Source: Ornithodoros turicata
Taxonomy: Eukaryota; Arthropoda; Arachnida; Ixodida; Argasidae
Length of the DNA: 64,000 nt
NCBI RefSeq assembly: GCF_037126465.1
Contig: NC_088207.1
Span: 20,847,049-20,911,048 of the forward strand
Direction of reading: 5' to 3'
Numbering within the stretch: position 1 is the stretch's first letter; each line of letters begins with the position of its first letter. The notes beneath the pieces were generated by a model. The model worked only from the letters and a program-made list of their open reading frames with translations. It searched no databases and had not been told where the DNA came from. This document shows, one piece after another, positions 32,335 through 42,639 of this stretch. Made by a program: the position numbers and the translations under genes.

Positions 32335-32945
32335 TGAAGTGGGGAGGTTTTCAACTCTAGGAGTGGAACGCTTCCCCATAGCTAGGCGGTATTATATGAG
32401 TGATGATGATGATGAGAGATGACGATGATGATGGGAGTGGCGATGGCGATCCTGATCGTGATATGGTGGGAATGTCCGAGGGCGCTGTCGGGGTCACAAC
32501 GAGTCCTTTAGGCCAGTCGTCTAAAGAACAACTACATGACGTAAGGCTGCCCTGGAGTGGGCCGCCTTGTCCCGAGGGCCGATGATGCACGACAAGTTGA
32601 AGGGGCGGCTGCCAAGGGTGGCCAGCTGTGACTGCAGTGTACGCCTCTCGTTGGTGTAAATCCGAAAGCGGAAGAATATGTGCTCTACGATGGCAAGTAC
32701 ACCACGCTCGTTGCTAACAGTGCTATCCTCACAGCCTAGCTGGAAGCGATAGAATGGAGTGAAGGCCACTTTCAGATGTAGCCTGTGGACGAGCGACTTC
32801 AGGGAATCAGGAAGCTTTGCAAGCAGACGGTATGACAGCATTGGGTCTGCACTTCGCAAAGGGGACCTGCGTTTCCACTGCAGGGCAGACCAGGAATCAG
32901 ATAAATGCCTGAGGAGGGATCTTCTGTCTCCTCTCGAGAGTATAA
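32335..32945 (-). mobile_element. LINE C-terminus and 3' UTR, minus strand
   Basis: Minus frame ending at 32521 reads RSADPMLSYRLLAKLPDSLK, VHRLHLKVAFTPFYRFQLGC and SQLATLGSRPFNLSCIIGP, stopping at HVVVL. The UTR contains CCTAGCTATGGGGAAGCG and CCCCACTTCATCGTCGG. Same family as 14533-15071, with two of the knuckle cysteines lost (SNERG, FFRF). Confidence 0.8.
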
Positions 32946-33265
32946 TGTCGAAAAAGTTCGAATTATCGAAAAATAATAAACTCCCAAGAACACCGTACGA
33001 ATATGCCAAAAAGTAAACTTCAAATACCCGCAACCCTTTGCAAAGTAGTGGTTTGTCCCGTAGGCAACGTAGCACCCGCCACACCTTCTGAGGCTTGGCA
33101 AAATGTGTTTGTTTTGACATATCTCTTTCTATAATTATTTTTATTAATCTCTGGCTGCCAAGACCTTCGAGGCAGGTCTCAGTACCGCTAGGCTCATCTA
33201 TGCCATCAGACCGTTACCTGCCTTTACCCAAATAGTTTCTCTCTTCAGGATATTTAATGTGCCAA
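32946..33265 (-). other. Unassigned sequence
   Basis: The open frame continues upstream to 33120 on the minus strand but the added N-terminal 60 residues are not LINE-like. Confidence 0.3.
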
Positions 33266-33313
33266 CAACAACAAAAAACAACACTTATATTCGGATGATG
33301 AAGTGGGGAGGTT
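33266..33313 (-). mobile_element. 48-bp LINE 3'-tail insertion
   Basis: Minus strand: CCTCCCCACTTCATCATCCG, ATATAAGTG and (TTG)n-like tail. TGCCAA at 33260-33265 and 33314-33319 is the duplication. No coding sequence. Confidence 0.7.
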
Positions 33314-33353
33314 TGCCAAAGTACACTTGTGTAGTACAATTTAAATAGAATGT

Positions 33354-33639
33354 TTTTTTTTATCCTGTGTGAGCGCCGCGAAGCAACTGTGGCTATGAGC
33401 GGCATGCTGACGTGGACAGATGGAGAGAGGACAGCACGAAGGAGTGGGAGACAGGGGGTTATAGTATGCGTCCTGGGCAGACTTCAGGGGGAACTCTGCC
33501 GATATTCGTCTGGAAAGTCTTCGGAAAACCCAGGGAAAACCTCAGGCAGCACAGCCGGTGACGGGATTCGAACCCGTGTCACCTCCCAGTCTCGACGTGG
33601 AAAGCGATCACCCTAACCACTATGCCACGGAAGCCGGTC
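33354..33639 (-). mobile_element. tRNA-derived SINE, full length, minus strand
   Basis: Minus-strand A box TGGCATAGTGGTTAG, B box GGGTTCGAATCCC, then the core CCCTGGGTTTTCC and CCCCTGAAGTCTGCCC. The 10-bp duplication AATAGAATGT lies at 33344-33353 and 33640-33649. The 3' portion ends AGGATAAAAAAAA rather than in (ACC)n or (TCC)n. Confidence 0.9.
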
Positions 33640-33761
33640 AATAGAATGTAACACAAATAAAATGCACGAAATGCTTACACGACACAAGCTAAACAAGCTT
33701 CAAACAAGCTAAAGAGCGCGCAATATTTGTCACGTACATTTAACCGAGAAGAACAAAGAAA

Positions 33762-33781
33762 CACACACACACACACACACA
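33762..33781 (+). repeat. (CA)n microsatellite
   Basis: About ten CA units. Confidence 0.9.
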
Positions 33782-33997
33782 AAGACGAAGACGGACGCAA
33801 CTCAGGGAAGCCATTGGCAATGCAAGGAGACACGGCCGCAATGGACAGTGATGTAGCGCGTCGACCACCGTCGGAGGAACTCTATCTCTCCAAGCGTTTC
33901 TCCAATAGTTTTTTGTACTGGAACTACCTACATATTAGCGAAGACGACCGTCCTATTCGTGCGATGAATACGGAAGACCTTGCGAAGTGAGATGTAG

Positions 33998-34345
33998 GAA
34001 CAACAACAACAACAACATAGATGAATGGATGATGATGATGTGGGATGTTTCCCTGCGTTGAGTGCAGGACCCTACCCCCGTTCCAAAAAGGTTCACATGA
34101 AAGGATGACGAGGGAAGGAAATCCCTACAGTTCGTGAAGGAGGCCGGTGGCCCTCAGAAAGGAAAGAAGAGCGCCAAGTGCACGGCACTGGTGTCCAGGG
34201 TTACTCCATGGGCCGAGAACTTTGCAGATGTTGAATGGCCTCTGATCCAGCATTTCAAGTTGAGATTTAAAGGCCCGTCGCTCGCGTATGTAGGAGCTGT
34301 CACGCGAAAGGTGGAAATTGCGGACGGAGCTTCCCATCTTTCATG
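33998..34345 (-). mobile_element. LINE C-terminus, minus strand, (TTG)n tail
   Basis: Minus frame 34125-34337: RAFKSQLEMLDQRPFNICKV, LGPWSNPGHQ, ending ATGLLHEL-stop. The UTR runs to AACAACAACAACAAC at about 33999-34015. Meets a plus-strand relative head-to-head near 34350. Confidence 0.8.
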
Positions 34346-34349
34346 CACC

Positions 34350-34800
34350 ATCCTCTCATTTTCCCCCAATAGCTTCACCATGCCTTCTCGTGTGCCTCGC
34401 CATTTTGCGTCGCTATTACACAGGCTTCCTCTTGGGGTTGCATTTACCCCCTCCCCCCATTTCAAGCATGTGATCGGCCGCCCCGACTCGATGCTCTGCT
34501 CTTGCTGTGCTGTTCTGGCGAATACCAAGCATGTGCTCCTCGACTGCCATCTTTACACCTCCCAAACAGCAGCTCCCCTACAGTGTCGCCTGCAGTCGAT
34601 CACGGCCGCACCATTCACATTGGCAACCATTCTCGGCCCTTGGTCTAACCAGATCGACCATCGCCAAGCTCTTGAGTATTTCAAGATTTTTCTCCGTGAC
34701 ACTGGTCTCCTCTCTACCCTATGATATGCCTGCGTACCTGTGTGCTGTGTGTGTGTTTTTGTGTGCTGTGGTTTTGCCTACCGTTCTGATGTCTTACTGA
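34350..34800 (+). mobile_element. LINE C-terminus, plus strand
   Basis: Frame 34134-34724 becomes LINE-like from about 34365: MPSRVPRHFASLLHRLPLG, CSCCAVLANTKHVLLDCHLY, TLATILGPWSNQ, ending TGLLSTL-stop. The knuckle is intact in this copy. The first 70 codons of the long frame are antisense to the neighbouring minus-strand LINE and are not coding. Confidence 0.8.
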
Positions 34801-34829
34801 CTCCACTGACTATCGACCCTATTTAGCAT

Positions 34830-35010
34830 CGTTCATCACCTCATCATTGGGACACATCTCATTCTGCCCCATTGTGCGATGCCCAGGGCGATTGTCCAGG
34901 CGGGCCAGTGCCGCCTCAAGGGAAAGACGAGGCGCTCTATATCGAGGGCAGGCCTCGATAACATGCCCTGTGTCGTCCAATACACCGCACTCAGAACAAT
35001 TAGATGAGGA
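34830..35010 (-). mobile_element. LINE knuckle fragment, minus strand
   Basis: Minus frame reads NCSECGVLDDTGHVIEACPR and LEAALARLDNRPG, then diverges. Cys-x2-Cys and HxxxxxC spacing as in the neighbours. Confidence 0.7.
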
Positions 35011-35760
35011 AATTGAAACTAAACTTATATGCATACTTTAGCGTACCAGGAGTTTTAAATGCTGAGACGCCTCGTTTAATACGTCTTACACCGAACAATG
35101 AAACGCAAGTTCGTTTATTTGCTCTTTTATTTATTTGAGTGTCCCGCAAATGGGGACCAAGCCATGTTTCGTTCTCGAAACCTGACAGGGGACATTGTTG
35201 CCGTGCAAAGTCCAACACGCAATAAGGTTTCACAAGCAATCATGTTACGCAATGTGACACACCGCGTCGTGTATCTCGACTTTCGCCGACAAAAGTCCGA
35301 CAAAAGATAATTTCGAAGGCACGACAACCATGCAAGACGAACGCGCCTTGATCTCTCATCGTCTGCGAGGATAAAGTGCTCACTGTTTTACGCGAGGCAT
35401 TCCACTTTCATTTGCTTCGGCGTCACGCTGAGATAGGACTGATCGATGCCGACTTATGTAACAAGTCACGGCGTTATCCTCCGCCCACAACTGGGTCATG
35501 ATGAAGCAGAAGCCTATAAGACATGCATCACTCGCCGCGCGAAAGCCGGGACATTTACACGGGAACGACGTGTTTTCGCGACATTCTGGGGGATTTATGC
35601 CAGCTTGCCATCAGCACGTTGCAGACTGAAGCGCGTAGCTTGATGTTCGTGTTACTGAGCGAGGTAAGCCTTGCGTGAGACGAAGCTTCTGCTGTTGCAG
35701 TGTTGGCTGAGCAGTGAATGAACGCATGCGGCGTGATTGAAGGGGATTTTAGGGGGTGAA
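35011..35760 (+). other. Unassigned sequence
   Basis: A 65-codon frame (35446-35643) is followed by a donor-like GAGGTAAGC at 35670 but has no acceptor partner or motif. Not annotated as a gene. Confidence 0.3.
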
Positions 35761-35764
35761 ATGT

Positions 35765-35875
35765 TCAAGAGGGGGCAGTTGCCCCTCTGGGGGGGGGGGG
35801 ATATGTTTAATGCAAAGTAAAAAAAAAGAGAAGGGAAAGGTTAGCCACGATGTGGGCTTGCTATTCCCTAAAGCT
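35765..35875 (-). mobile_element. LINE 3' tail, C-run family
   Basis: Minus strand: GGAATAGCAAGCCCACATCG, CTAACCTTTCCC, then TTAAACATATCCCCCCC. The same tail occurs at 44235-44345 and 63180-63245. Confidence 0.55.
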
Positions 35876-36109
35876 TTCAAGCAAACAAAAGAAGATACAA
35901 ACAGCTGGGATACGGAAAATTATGAAAAAATACAGAAGAAACAGCTCCTTCACTAATCGTTGCGCATAGGACGTATCAGGCTTCAGCAACTAAACATTGC
36001 CGGTGTTATTCATCTGTTTTTGTCACTCTTGTCTTTAATCTATCTCATCCTTCTTTCATTTGTTAGTTTATCCTTTATTTCCTAATTCTTTTTTTCTTCT
36101 TTTTTTTCT

Positions 36110-36235
36110 TTCTTCTTCTTTCATTTCGTTTTCTTTTTCCTTTGCGGAATAGCAAGCCGACGTCCCGTTTGCCTGAGTTTCCCACCACCCCTTTTTTTCT
36201 TTTGGCCTAATAAATAGATCCCCCCCTCCCCGTTG
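36110..36235 (+). mobile_element. LINE 3' tail, C-run family, plus strand
   Basis: GGAATAGCAAGCCGACGTCC, TTTGCCTGAGTTTCCC, AATAAATAGATCCCCCCC. Preceded by a T/C-rich UTR from about 36000. Confidence 0.5.
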
Positions 36236-36372
36236 CAACACAATCGTAAACTATGAATCCTTTACTTCCAGAAACTTAGGGTTTCTGAGTCGACAATGTA
36301 GCTGAGGGCGCAGTCGACGCACAGAATCAGATGCAGATGATGCTTAATGTAAAACCCCGAGGCTAAGGAACA

Positions 36373-36443
36373 CGAAGGAACAGACAACACGAAGTCTCAA
36401 ACACAGCTGTGTTTGAGATTTCGTGTTGTATCTGTCCCTTCTG
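36373..36443. repeat. Hairpin, about 34-bp arms
   Basis: AAGGAACAGACAACACGAAG...CAAACACAG meets CTGTGTTTG...TTCGTGTTGT...CTGTCCCTT with no real loop. Related in sequence to the hairpin at 20583-20731. Confidence 0.75.
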
Positions 36444-36449
36444 TCCTTG

Positions 36450-37276
36450 TTGAGAGGCTCGAAAAATGTTGCGCACAATATACGCTCGATTCTACTAACG
36501 CGCGCCAAGATTTAGAATAGTGTTATAAGACAATTTATGAAGAGTATATAGAATATCAATTGGCTATGTTGCTGTTGTGACTACTATGGCTACTACTATG
36601 CAATACACGTATACTGAATAATGAGCGCTAACTAAAAGTACTGAGAGGTGGTTCCAACAACGCAGGTTCTGCGTGACTTCTTCTTTTCGGTCTAAGAGGA
36701 AAAGCCCGCGAAGTTCAAAAAGAACCACGTGATAACTTCGGCTGCAATTCGCGGCTAGCGTTGTCACGTGGTGTTTCTCTTATATTTCGCTGGAGTATTT
36801 CTAGAACTCGTGAAAATGAGCAAAAATCACCCGGACCCTTGACACACCACACCGACAGTTCCCGATGCGTGACGAATATTTCGAAAGACGGAGCATCTCC
36901 TAGGAGGCTGCATGCAACCTGGGGACCCTTGACACAAAAAACATGCGTGGTTCTGCCCGCCATCAAAGGCACCGTTTGCAGTACCGCGTGTATACATAGT
37001 ATAATCTTCTGCCGCAGTCTGAAGATGTACATTAATGGCACATTTAAGTCGTCAATCATACATGCGAGGTTAAGTGATGTTCAAGAACCGGGCTTTCAGT
37101 GTGCTCAAAAGGTGGTTTGTGTAAGCTTACATGCGATATGTGCGCGGAAACGGGGCAGCTTTCGGAATCGCGGACGGATGTTCTCCATAGTAGTTTTCCA
37201 GAATCTACCGACGTTCTGTGATGTGCATGCGGTAATTTTCGCCAGGACCTCCCTCTAAATGGGCTCACTTCTTTCG
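36450..37276 (+). other. Unassigned; long frame without support
   Basis: A 165-codon plus frame (36761-37258) is open on both strands in part and has no domain resemblance or splice context. I do not call it a gene. Confidence 0.3.
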
Positions 37277-37315
37277 TGACAACAACAACAACAATAATAA
37301 ATGAGGGAGAAGTCA
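37277..37315 (-). mobile_element. Short LINE 3'-tail insertion
   Basis: Minus strand: CTTCTCCCTCATTTATTATT followed by (GTT)n, as in the LINE end at 29126-29150. Only a weak flanking repeat (GTTGAC/GTTGTC). Confidence 0.5.
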
Positions 37316-37872
37316 ACAATAGAAATTGGTATGGAATCAGGTGAGTGCTGAATAAAAAAAAAAGACTGTACTCTTTGGCACACCGCCAAACTTGTATGAA
37401 ATGGGATAGCATGGCAGCAGACAAAGGACGAAGACTCCATTTCGGATGCGAAAGAAGCACACTTTCAGGAGTTTTAGCATATCGGCAGCACTCCACAGAA
37501 ACGATACGATAAACGAAGCTGTCAAATCAAAAATCAGCAACGTGATGTAAGCCAGTGCAAAGGAGTCAGGCGATCGAGCTATGATGTTTTCCCAAGCGTT
37601 TTTCTTTAAGACCTTCTGATCAGCTAAAAGTCGCTATTAAATGCGATAGCATGTATGAGCGAACCTACTGCGTTTTCTTGAGGCAGGGTATGTCGCAATA
37701 ACAAACAACGTTGGGCTAGTTGGTAAGCATAAGGCATGGCAGAAAGCTCCAAGCGACATGGTAGTTTTCAGCTCCCTTTAGGCTGAGCAGGTTATCAGCG
37801 ATTGTCAAGTCTCCTGCACGGAAGCCTATATGTTGTGTCAATCATGTTAAGCCATTTGTGTCCTGTAGGCTA
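37316..37872 (+). other. Unassigned sequence
   Basis: Lies just upstream of the GIY-YIG remnant; I could not read a Penelope RT in it. Confidence 0.3.
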
Positions 37873-38222
37873 GGTGTGGTCTACAGTATCCCCTCTCGTG
37901 TGGTCGATTATATATAGGCCAGACGGGTCGGTGCGTCAATATAAGGCTCAGAGAGCATGCTTCATCCTTGGGTGGCACACCCTCTGGTCATCTTGCGCTG
38001 CATTGTAGTAGATGTGGGTGCAACCCGATCTTTCAAGACACTGTAATTGTTGCTGTGTCATCTAATGCCTTGACTAGAAAAATAGTAGAGGCCTATGGTA
38101 TCAGTAAGATGGGCGTTAAGTGCGTCAGTCAGGCGTCGGTAACATTATCGGAGAGGGAGATTTTCTTCCTTGATAGCAGCGCGTGGAGGCCACTTATCTC
38201 TGTTTGGGACCACCCTGATTGA
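37873..38222 (+). mobile_element. Penelope-like element, GIY-YIG endonuclease remnant
   Basis: GVVYSIP, a 1-base frameshift near 37905, then CGRLYIGQTGRC...RLREHA, giving both halves of the GIY...YIG motif and the conserved Arg. HLALHCSRCGCNPIF (Cys-rich linker typical of Penelope enzymes), RKIVEAYGI and LSEREIFFLD follow, ending in TGA at 38220. The endonuclease nicks target DNA for target-primed insertion. The upstream RT is missing, so the element is dead and 5'-truncated. Confidence 0.85.
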
Positions 38223-38585
38223 GGCTGTTGCTTCCGTAGGTGGCGTCGCGATGTGCGCGATTGTGTCTTTTGGTCACATTAAAATTGAGTTGTGAGTTGC
38301 GCTGGTGTTGTCGTCTTCTGCTAGTCTGTGTCTTTGTGCGCTTTCTACCAGGAGGGTATGTCGCCGCTTAAGACCTGCACTCATTGGCTGCTGCTAGGAG
38401 ATCACGTGTGGTGTGATAACGCCGAAATGCTCCCATGTGATAACATACGTGGCCACGAAACGTGGAAAGACTCGCTTGCAATGACGAGGGAGCGAAGCCG
38501 TTAAATGCGGCACGGCCAGCAGCCCGAAGCAGAGAGAAAAAGAAGAGACAAGACCAAGTTGAAGGAGTGGCCTATTCACAACAGC
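38223..38585 (+). other. Probable Penelope 3' UTR and unassigned sequence
   Basis: Follows the GIY-YIG stop. No tail, hammerhead core or repeat identified. Confidence 0.3.
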
Positions 38586-38748
38586 AGTATCCCAAGCAGC
38601 ACAATGTACCGAAAGTCGAGTGCAATAGGGGTGGCCGGTATGTGTCTTATCAATGTTCTTTAGTTTCAAAAGCCGGTTCGAGGCCTTCCACCTACCCGTC
38701 CACCCCTATTCCACTCGACTTTCAGTACATTTTGCTGCTTGGGATTGC
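38586..38748. repeat. Inverted repeat, about 48-bp arms
   Basis: ATCCCAAGCAGCACAATGTAC...GAGTGCAATAGGGGTGG (38588-38634) mirrors CCACCCCTATTCCACTCGAC...GCTGCTTGGGAT (38700-38747). Loop of about 65 bases. Probably a small MITE. Confidence 0.75.
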
Positions 38749-39918
38749 ACAGAGCAGACAAAGGACAGCACAGAGGTCAAACGTGGCAGAATTGCATGTA
38801 AGCAAATGAACATCTTTGCTTTCCGTTAACTTGTACGCTGATGTGCAACGTGCCGCCAGCATAGGCAGACAGATCGCTCGTCTGCACAACGTTACCCCCC
38901 CCCCCCCCCCCCGACAAACAGCACCAACTTCACCTACAATGCAAGGGGACAGCGCGCTCGACAAAAAAATAAAGAAATAAACACAGACAATAGAAAAAAA
39001 ACTAAGTCTCGAGGTTTCCTTAACCCCAACGGAACAATACTTCCCATGATGTTCCTGGGGGTATCATTTCCCGGAAATTCGGATCTCCCTGGGAGACATT
39101 TTCCCGACGGACGTTCCCCACATCTCCGAGTGGCTACGGTTTGGACTTCCCACAAATATCCGTCGTTTGTCCTCACGGGAAGTTACACAGAGATGCCCGG
39201 ACGTTGGACGGACTACCTGCGTACGTGCTCAGGGCCCTGTATTTTCTCATTATTATTCATACTGTTTTATTGAGCTGCTGCGTAAGTGGACAGTTTCTTA
39301 CTAGGCCTGTGGGCGTTTTTTTTCCCTGCCATTTTGTTTCAGCTTCGGTTACTGCATCTTTCTTTCTCTTTTGCTCCTCTTTGTTTGTTTCTCTATTTCC
39401 GTTACGGACAATAAGCACGAAGTTTTAAAAATGCAAAAATAAAGACGTACATATATGAGCTCTTGGATTTTAAGAACAAAATCTTCCCGGGAACAACACC
39501 ACAAAGGGTACTGCCCGGACGACCCGTTTTGCCGGCCGCGCGTTCAGAGACACGGCCCACCCAGGGGCGGACCTCGTTATCAAGGGGCCCTTCTCCAAAT
39601 TATGAAGGTCCGGCTCCCCTTTGCCTCCCTCCACCGCGTACGCTGAGTTGAAAGCAGATCAGAGCATCTTAGCTCTTGTATTGTTGACTGATTAGATGAG
39701 TCACAAAATTAGTGAGCCCATCTTCCTTAACGTTTCAGCCTACTATTCCCCGTATCCATAGCTCTTAGAACCATGAAGATCACTTCTTTCCAAAGCGAAA
39801 GGACATGCTATATATTGCTTGTCTCGCGAGCTTTCACAAATTCGAGAGTCCTGTTTGCCTGCGAGTCAAACTAAAGCGTGAGGTGTTTAAGTTTAATGCG
39901 ATTGCGTATACCAATAAC
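38749..39918 (+). other. Unassigned sequence
   Basis: C run at about 38886-38904. Block 39040-39210 has recurring CCCGGA/GGACGTT words, also seen at 41000-41160, suggesting a diverged repeat. No gene supported. Confidence 0.35.
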
Positions 39919-40830
39919 CAGAGTTCGAGGTAACTCGTTACAAGTAACTCATTACTGTAACTAAGTTTCTTTTTTTTTTGTAACTTAACTCGGTACTTTT
40001 GCGCCGTGGTAACTTTCAGAGGAACTCGTTCCTTTTTCAGGTAACTTTGCCAAAGTGACTTAGGTTAAGTTCCAAGTTACTTTTAACTCGCTTTTCACTC
40101 ACGTTCAAATATTTTCTTGCTTTCTGTCCGGTTTCTTCATGACATTTTTTGCCGTAAAACGTAATGTTCAATCAATGACAGTATTTTACTCAGGAAGTAA
40201 GAACCGCTGCCACTGAAATGAAGCTGAACCATTCTGCGCCCACAGGGGGTAAGATGCAAAGTGTTCGAATAGACCCCTACCAGATAAACGTCATTATGAC
40301 ATTGGTAGACAGACTGAAACCGAAACAAATCGGAAGGAGGGCTGGGTTCCACGAACGGGCACTTGTTCGCTGTCTCCCATTGAAAGAAAAGTAGGACCGA
40401 GGGTAGCGTCCCTTTAAGGGACCATGTCGTAATCCCCTCAAGACCGTGGCTTTCGGGCGCGACCTTGTTCACCTCTAGCTTCGACCGTCGTTCAATTCTA
40501 CCAAATTTTGGCGCTGTCGAACACTATGACGTCATTTGTTTACAAACAGGGAGATGTCTACTGTTGGACGTAAACGAAAACGATCTATGCGTGTAGCACA
40601 CCTCCGCAGGCACCTCAAGGTCTAACTCAACTGCTCACGCGCGCTGCACCTGCGTAATGCTATTTTGTGTCCGAAGTAACTTGGAAGTAACTCGTTCTTT
40701 TTTTTAAGTAACTCAGTAACTGCGAGTTACATTTCATGCTGAAGAACTTCGTTATTAACTTAGTTACATTTTGCACACGGTAACTTAACTTGTAACGAGT
40801 TCTTTTTGACGGGTAACTTCTCAATCTATG
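39919..40830 (+). mobile_element. hAT-like family I, copy 2, uninterrupted
   Basis: CAGAGTTCGAGGTAAC to TAACTTCTCAATCTATG, with the exact 8-bp duplication CCAATAAC at 39911-39918 and 40831-40838. GTAAC/GTTAC arrays lie at both ends (39929-40085 and 40670-40820). The centre matches copy 1 closely by eye (GACATTGGTAGACAGACTGA near 40300 and near 3450). 912 bp, no transposase. Confidence 0.92.
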
Positions 40831-41689
40831 CCAATAACACTGGACTGAAAAACTGTTTTGCATAACTCACTGTTACGATAACGTCTGTGTTTCTTACTGC
40901 TTTTGGTTTGAGGCATTCAGTTGGTTCATCGAAAGTGGAACTCACGCCGTGACACACCTTCCCATGTTCCTCTCTCCTGCGATAATGCTCCATGTAACAT
41001 CCCGTCAAGAACCGTATTCGGACAATTCTTCAAACGTTACGATATATCCTGCGGATGTACGGCTAGGGACGTCCATCTATGTAGCTCCCAGAGATGTTCA
41101 CCTGACATCCATTTCAGGACATGGACGTTCGGATCTATTCCGGACGTCCGCAAGAGATAGTGTCCTGTCTGGGTAAAGATGGTGCAGCTGGGCAAGGAGA
41201 ACGGAAAACATAGAGAATTTTGGGGTAAAAACCAGTTTTTTTTCGTTTTTTTCCCTCGTCTCCGGAAAAATAGCCCAAAATTTCCAGGCGACAAAATTCA
41301 AAAATGTAAATTTTCGTGCCTTTGATGCGTTCCAACCCGCCAACAGTGCCTTAAGTGCCTCTAATCCGCCAACAACCACCAACTTAGAGCTCCATCTGGC
41401 CGCTCCAAGCGATCGCCATCGCGTTCACATAGTGTCGGAGTTCTGCTTGGAGTGGACGGAACGTTCTAATTACCTATCGCTGAGTAGACAGCAGTCTCAT
41501 GGAATGCTCTGTTCTGCATTTATGCCTAGAGGATGAACACTACTAAAGCTTCTAGTCTCATTGTATGATGTGGTTTGGCCGGCAATGCTTCGACTCAGCA
41601 GTCACCACGTTTGTTTCCATTCTTTCCATTTTTTCGGAAAAAACACGAAAGAAACAGTGTTTTTTTTCGAGCGATTCAAAATTTCCGGA
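40831..41689 (+). other. Unassigned sequence
   Basis: Block 41000-41160 shares GGACGT/CGGA-rich words with 39040-39210. No gene supported. Confidence 0.3.
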
Positions 41690-42637
41690 AGTTTTGCATC
41701 TCTACGCGGTACTGGTCAACTGCAACGTCTTCGCCCTCTCGGAGACATGGACCAACCTACCGCGACATTGGAAGGCATGTGATGCGTTTGCCTTACGAAG
41801 AGAGACAACCGAAATGCTAGGTGCCGCCACCTACTCGAGAACTGGCGAAACTATCTTAGCAACAAAGACAGTCACGCTCAAAGTAGGCAATAAGGTAGAA
41901 AACGCCCTAGCTGCTGCAGACGAAGTTAGTGGCATATGCGTCGTAGAAACGGGATGTATGGTGTTTGATGGAGGTGCGGTCAGCCTGCTCGTGGGTGGCG
42001 GCTCGGTGCAGCCAGGCATGGGAGTAGAACGAAGGGTGAAAAAAGAAAAAAAGAAAAGGGGAAATGTGGCGGTGGTACAGGAGAGGGAGGTTGTCCAGTC
42101 CTTCCTGACCTGGGAATAGGGTAGTCACGAACTACCCACCGCATAAAACCCACGAGCATCCCTCAGTAGCCTTCATTGGGATGCCCTCTGTACCAGAGTC
42201 GCCGCAGTATGATCCGTGAAGTTGCTTCATCTATGCGTGCACAAGTGCGCCCTCCACTCCCATCGTGCTGTATGCACTACGACGGGGTGCCCTAAAGGCA
42301 AGATCAACAAGTTCCTTCAAGTTCCAATCTTTTCATTTGCTCTGCAAGCAACACCTTCATAGAAAAATTGAAAGAACACAACATGCCCATGATTGTCATG
42401 GGAGACTTCAATCTGGATATTAAGAAGCCCCAGAACAACTCGTTCGCAGACTTTATGAAGGAAAGCTTCGACTAGTCAGTCACGATAAATTACCACAAGC
42501 CGTACGGAAAGTGTTATAGATTGTGTCTTCGTCAGGAGCATAGACAAGCTAGTGGTGGCCAAGTACGTCAGCTACTTGAGTCTTCACGGGCCTCTATAGG
42601 CTACATCGTCGGAGAATGCCAGCTGCGAGCTCTTAAA
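41690..42637 (+). mobile_element. EEP-endonuclease remnant of a retroelement or Helentron
   Basis: Motifs in order: FALSETWTNLP (41730-41762; catalytic Glu), AADEVSGICVVET (about 41915), then after a non-homologous stretch IVMGDFNLDIKK (about 42393-42428; GDFN signature), FADFMKESFD, and in a shifted frame VIDCVFVRSIDK and YVSYLSLHGPL ending near 42600. These are the conserved blocks of endonuclease/exonuclease/phosphatase-fold enzymes, used by non-LTR elements and Helentrons. Broken by frameshifts, stops and a possible insertion at 41965-42230. Confidence 0.7.
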
Positions 42638-42639
42638 TG

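Noticed and set aside
33354..33639. Genuine tRNA gene
   Set aside because: A and B boxes are present, but a SINE core follows and a 10-bp duplication bounds the unit; the cloverleaf is not intact.
34134..34724. 196-codon open frame as one protein
   Set aside because: The first part is antisense of a minus-strand LINE; only the second part is a LINE C-terminus.
35446..35643. First exon ending in GAGGTAAGC
   Set aside because: No downstream acceptor or continuing frame could be found.
36761..37258. 165-codon open frame
   Set aside because: Overlaps open frames on the other strand, has no recognisable motif and no splice or promoter context.
41565..42119. 184-codon open frame as a host gene
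   Set aside because: Its middle is the start of an EEP domain of a mobile element; the ends are unrelated low-complexity sequence.
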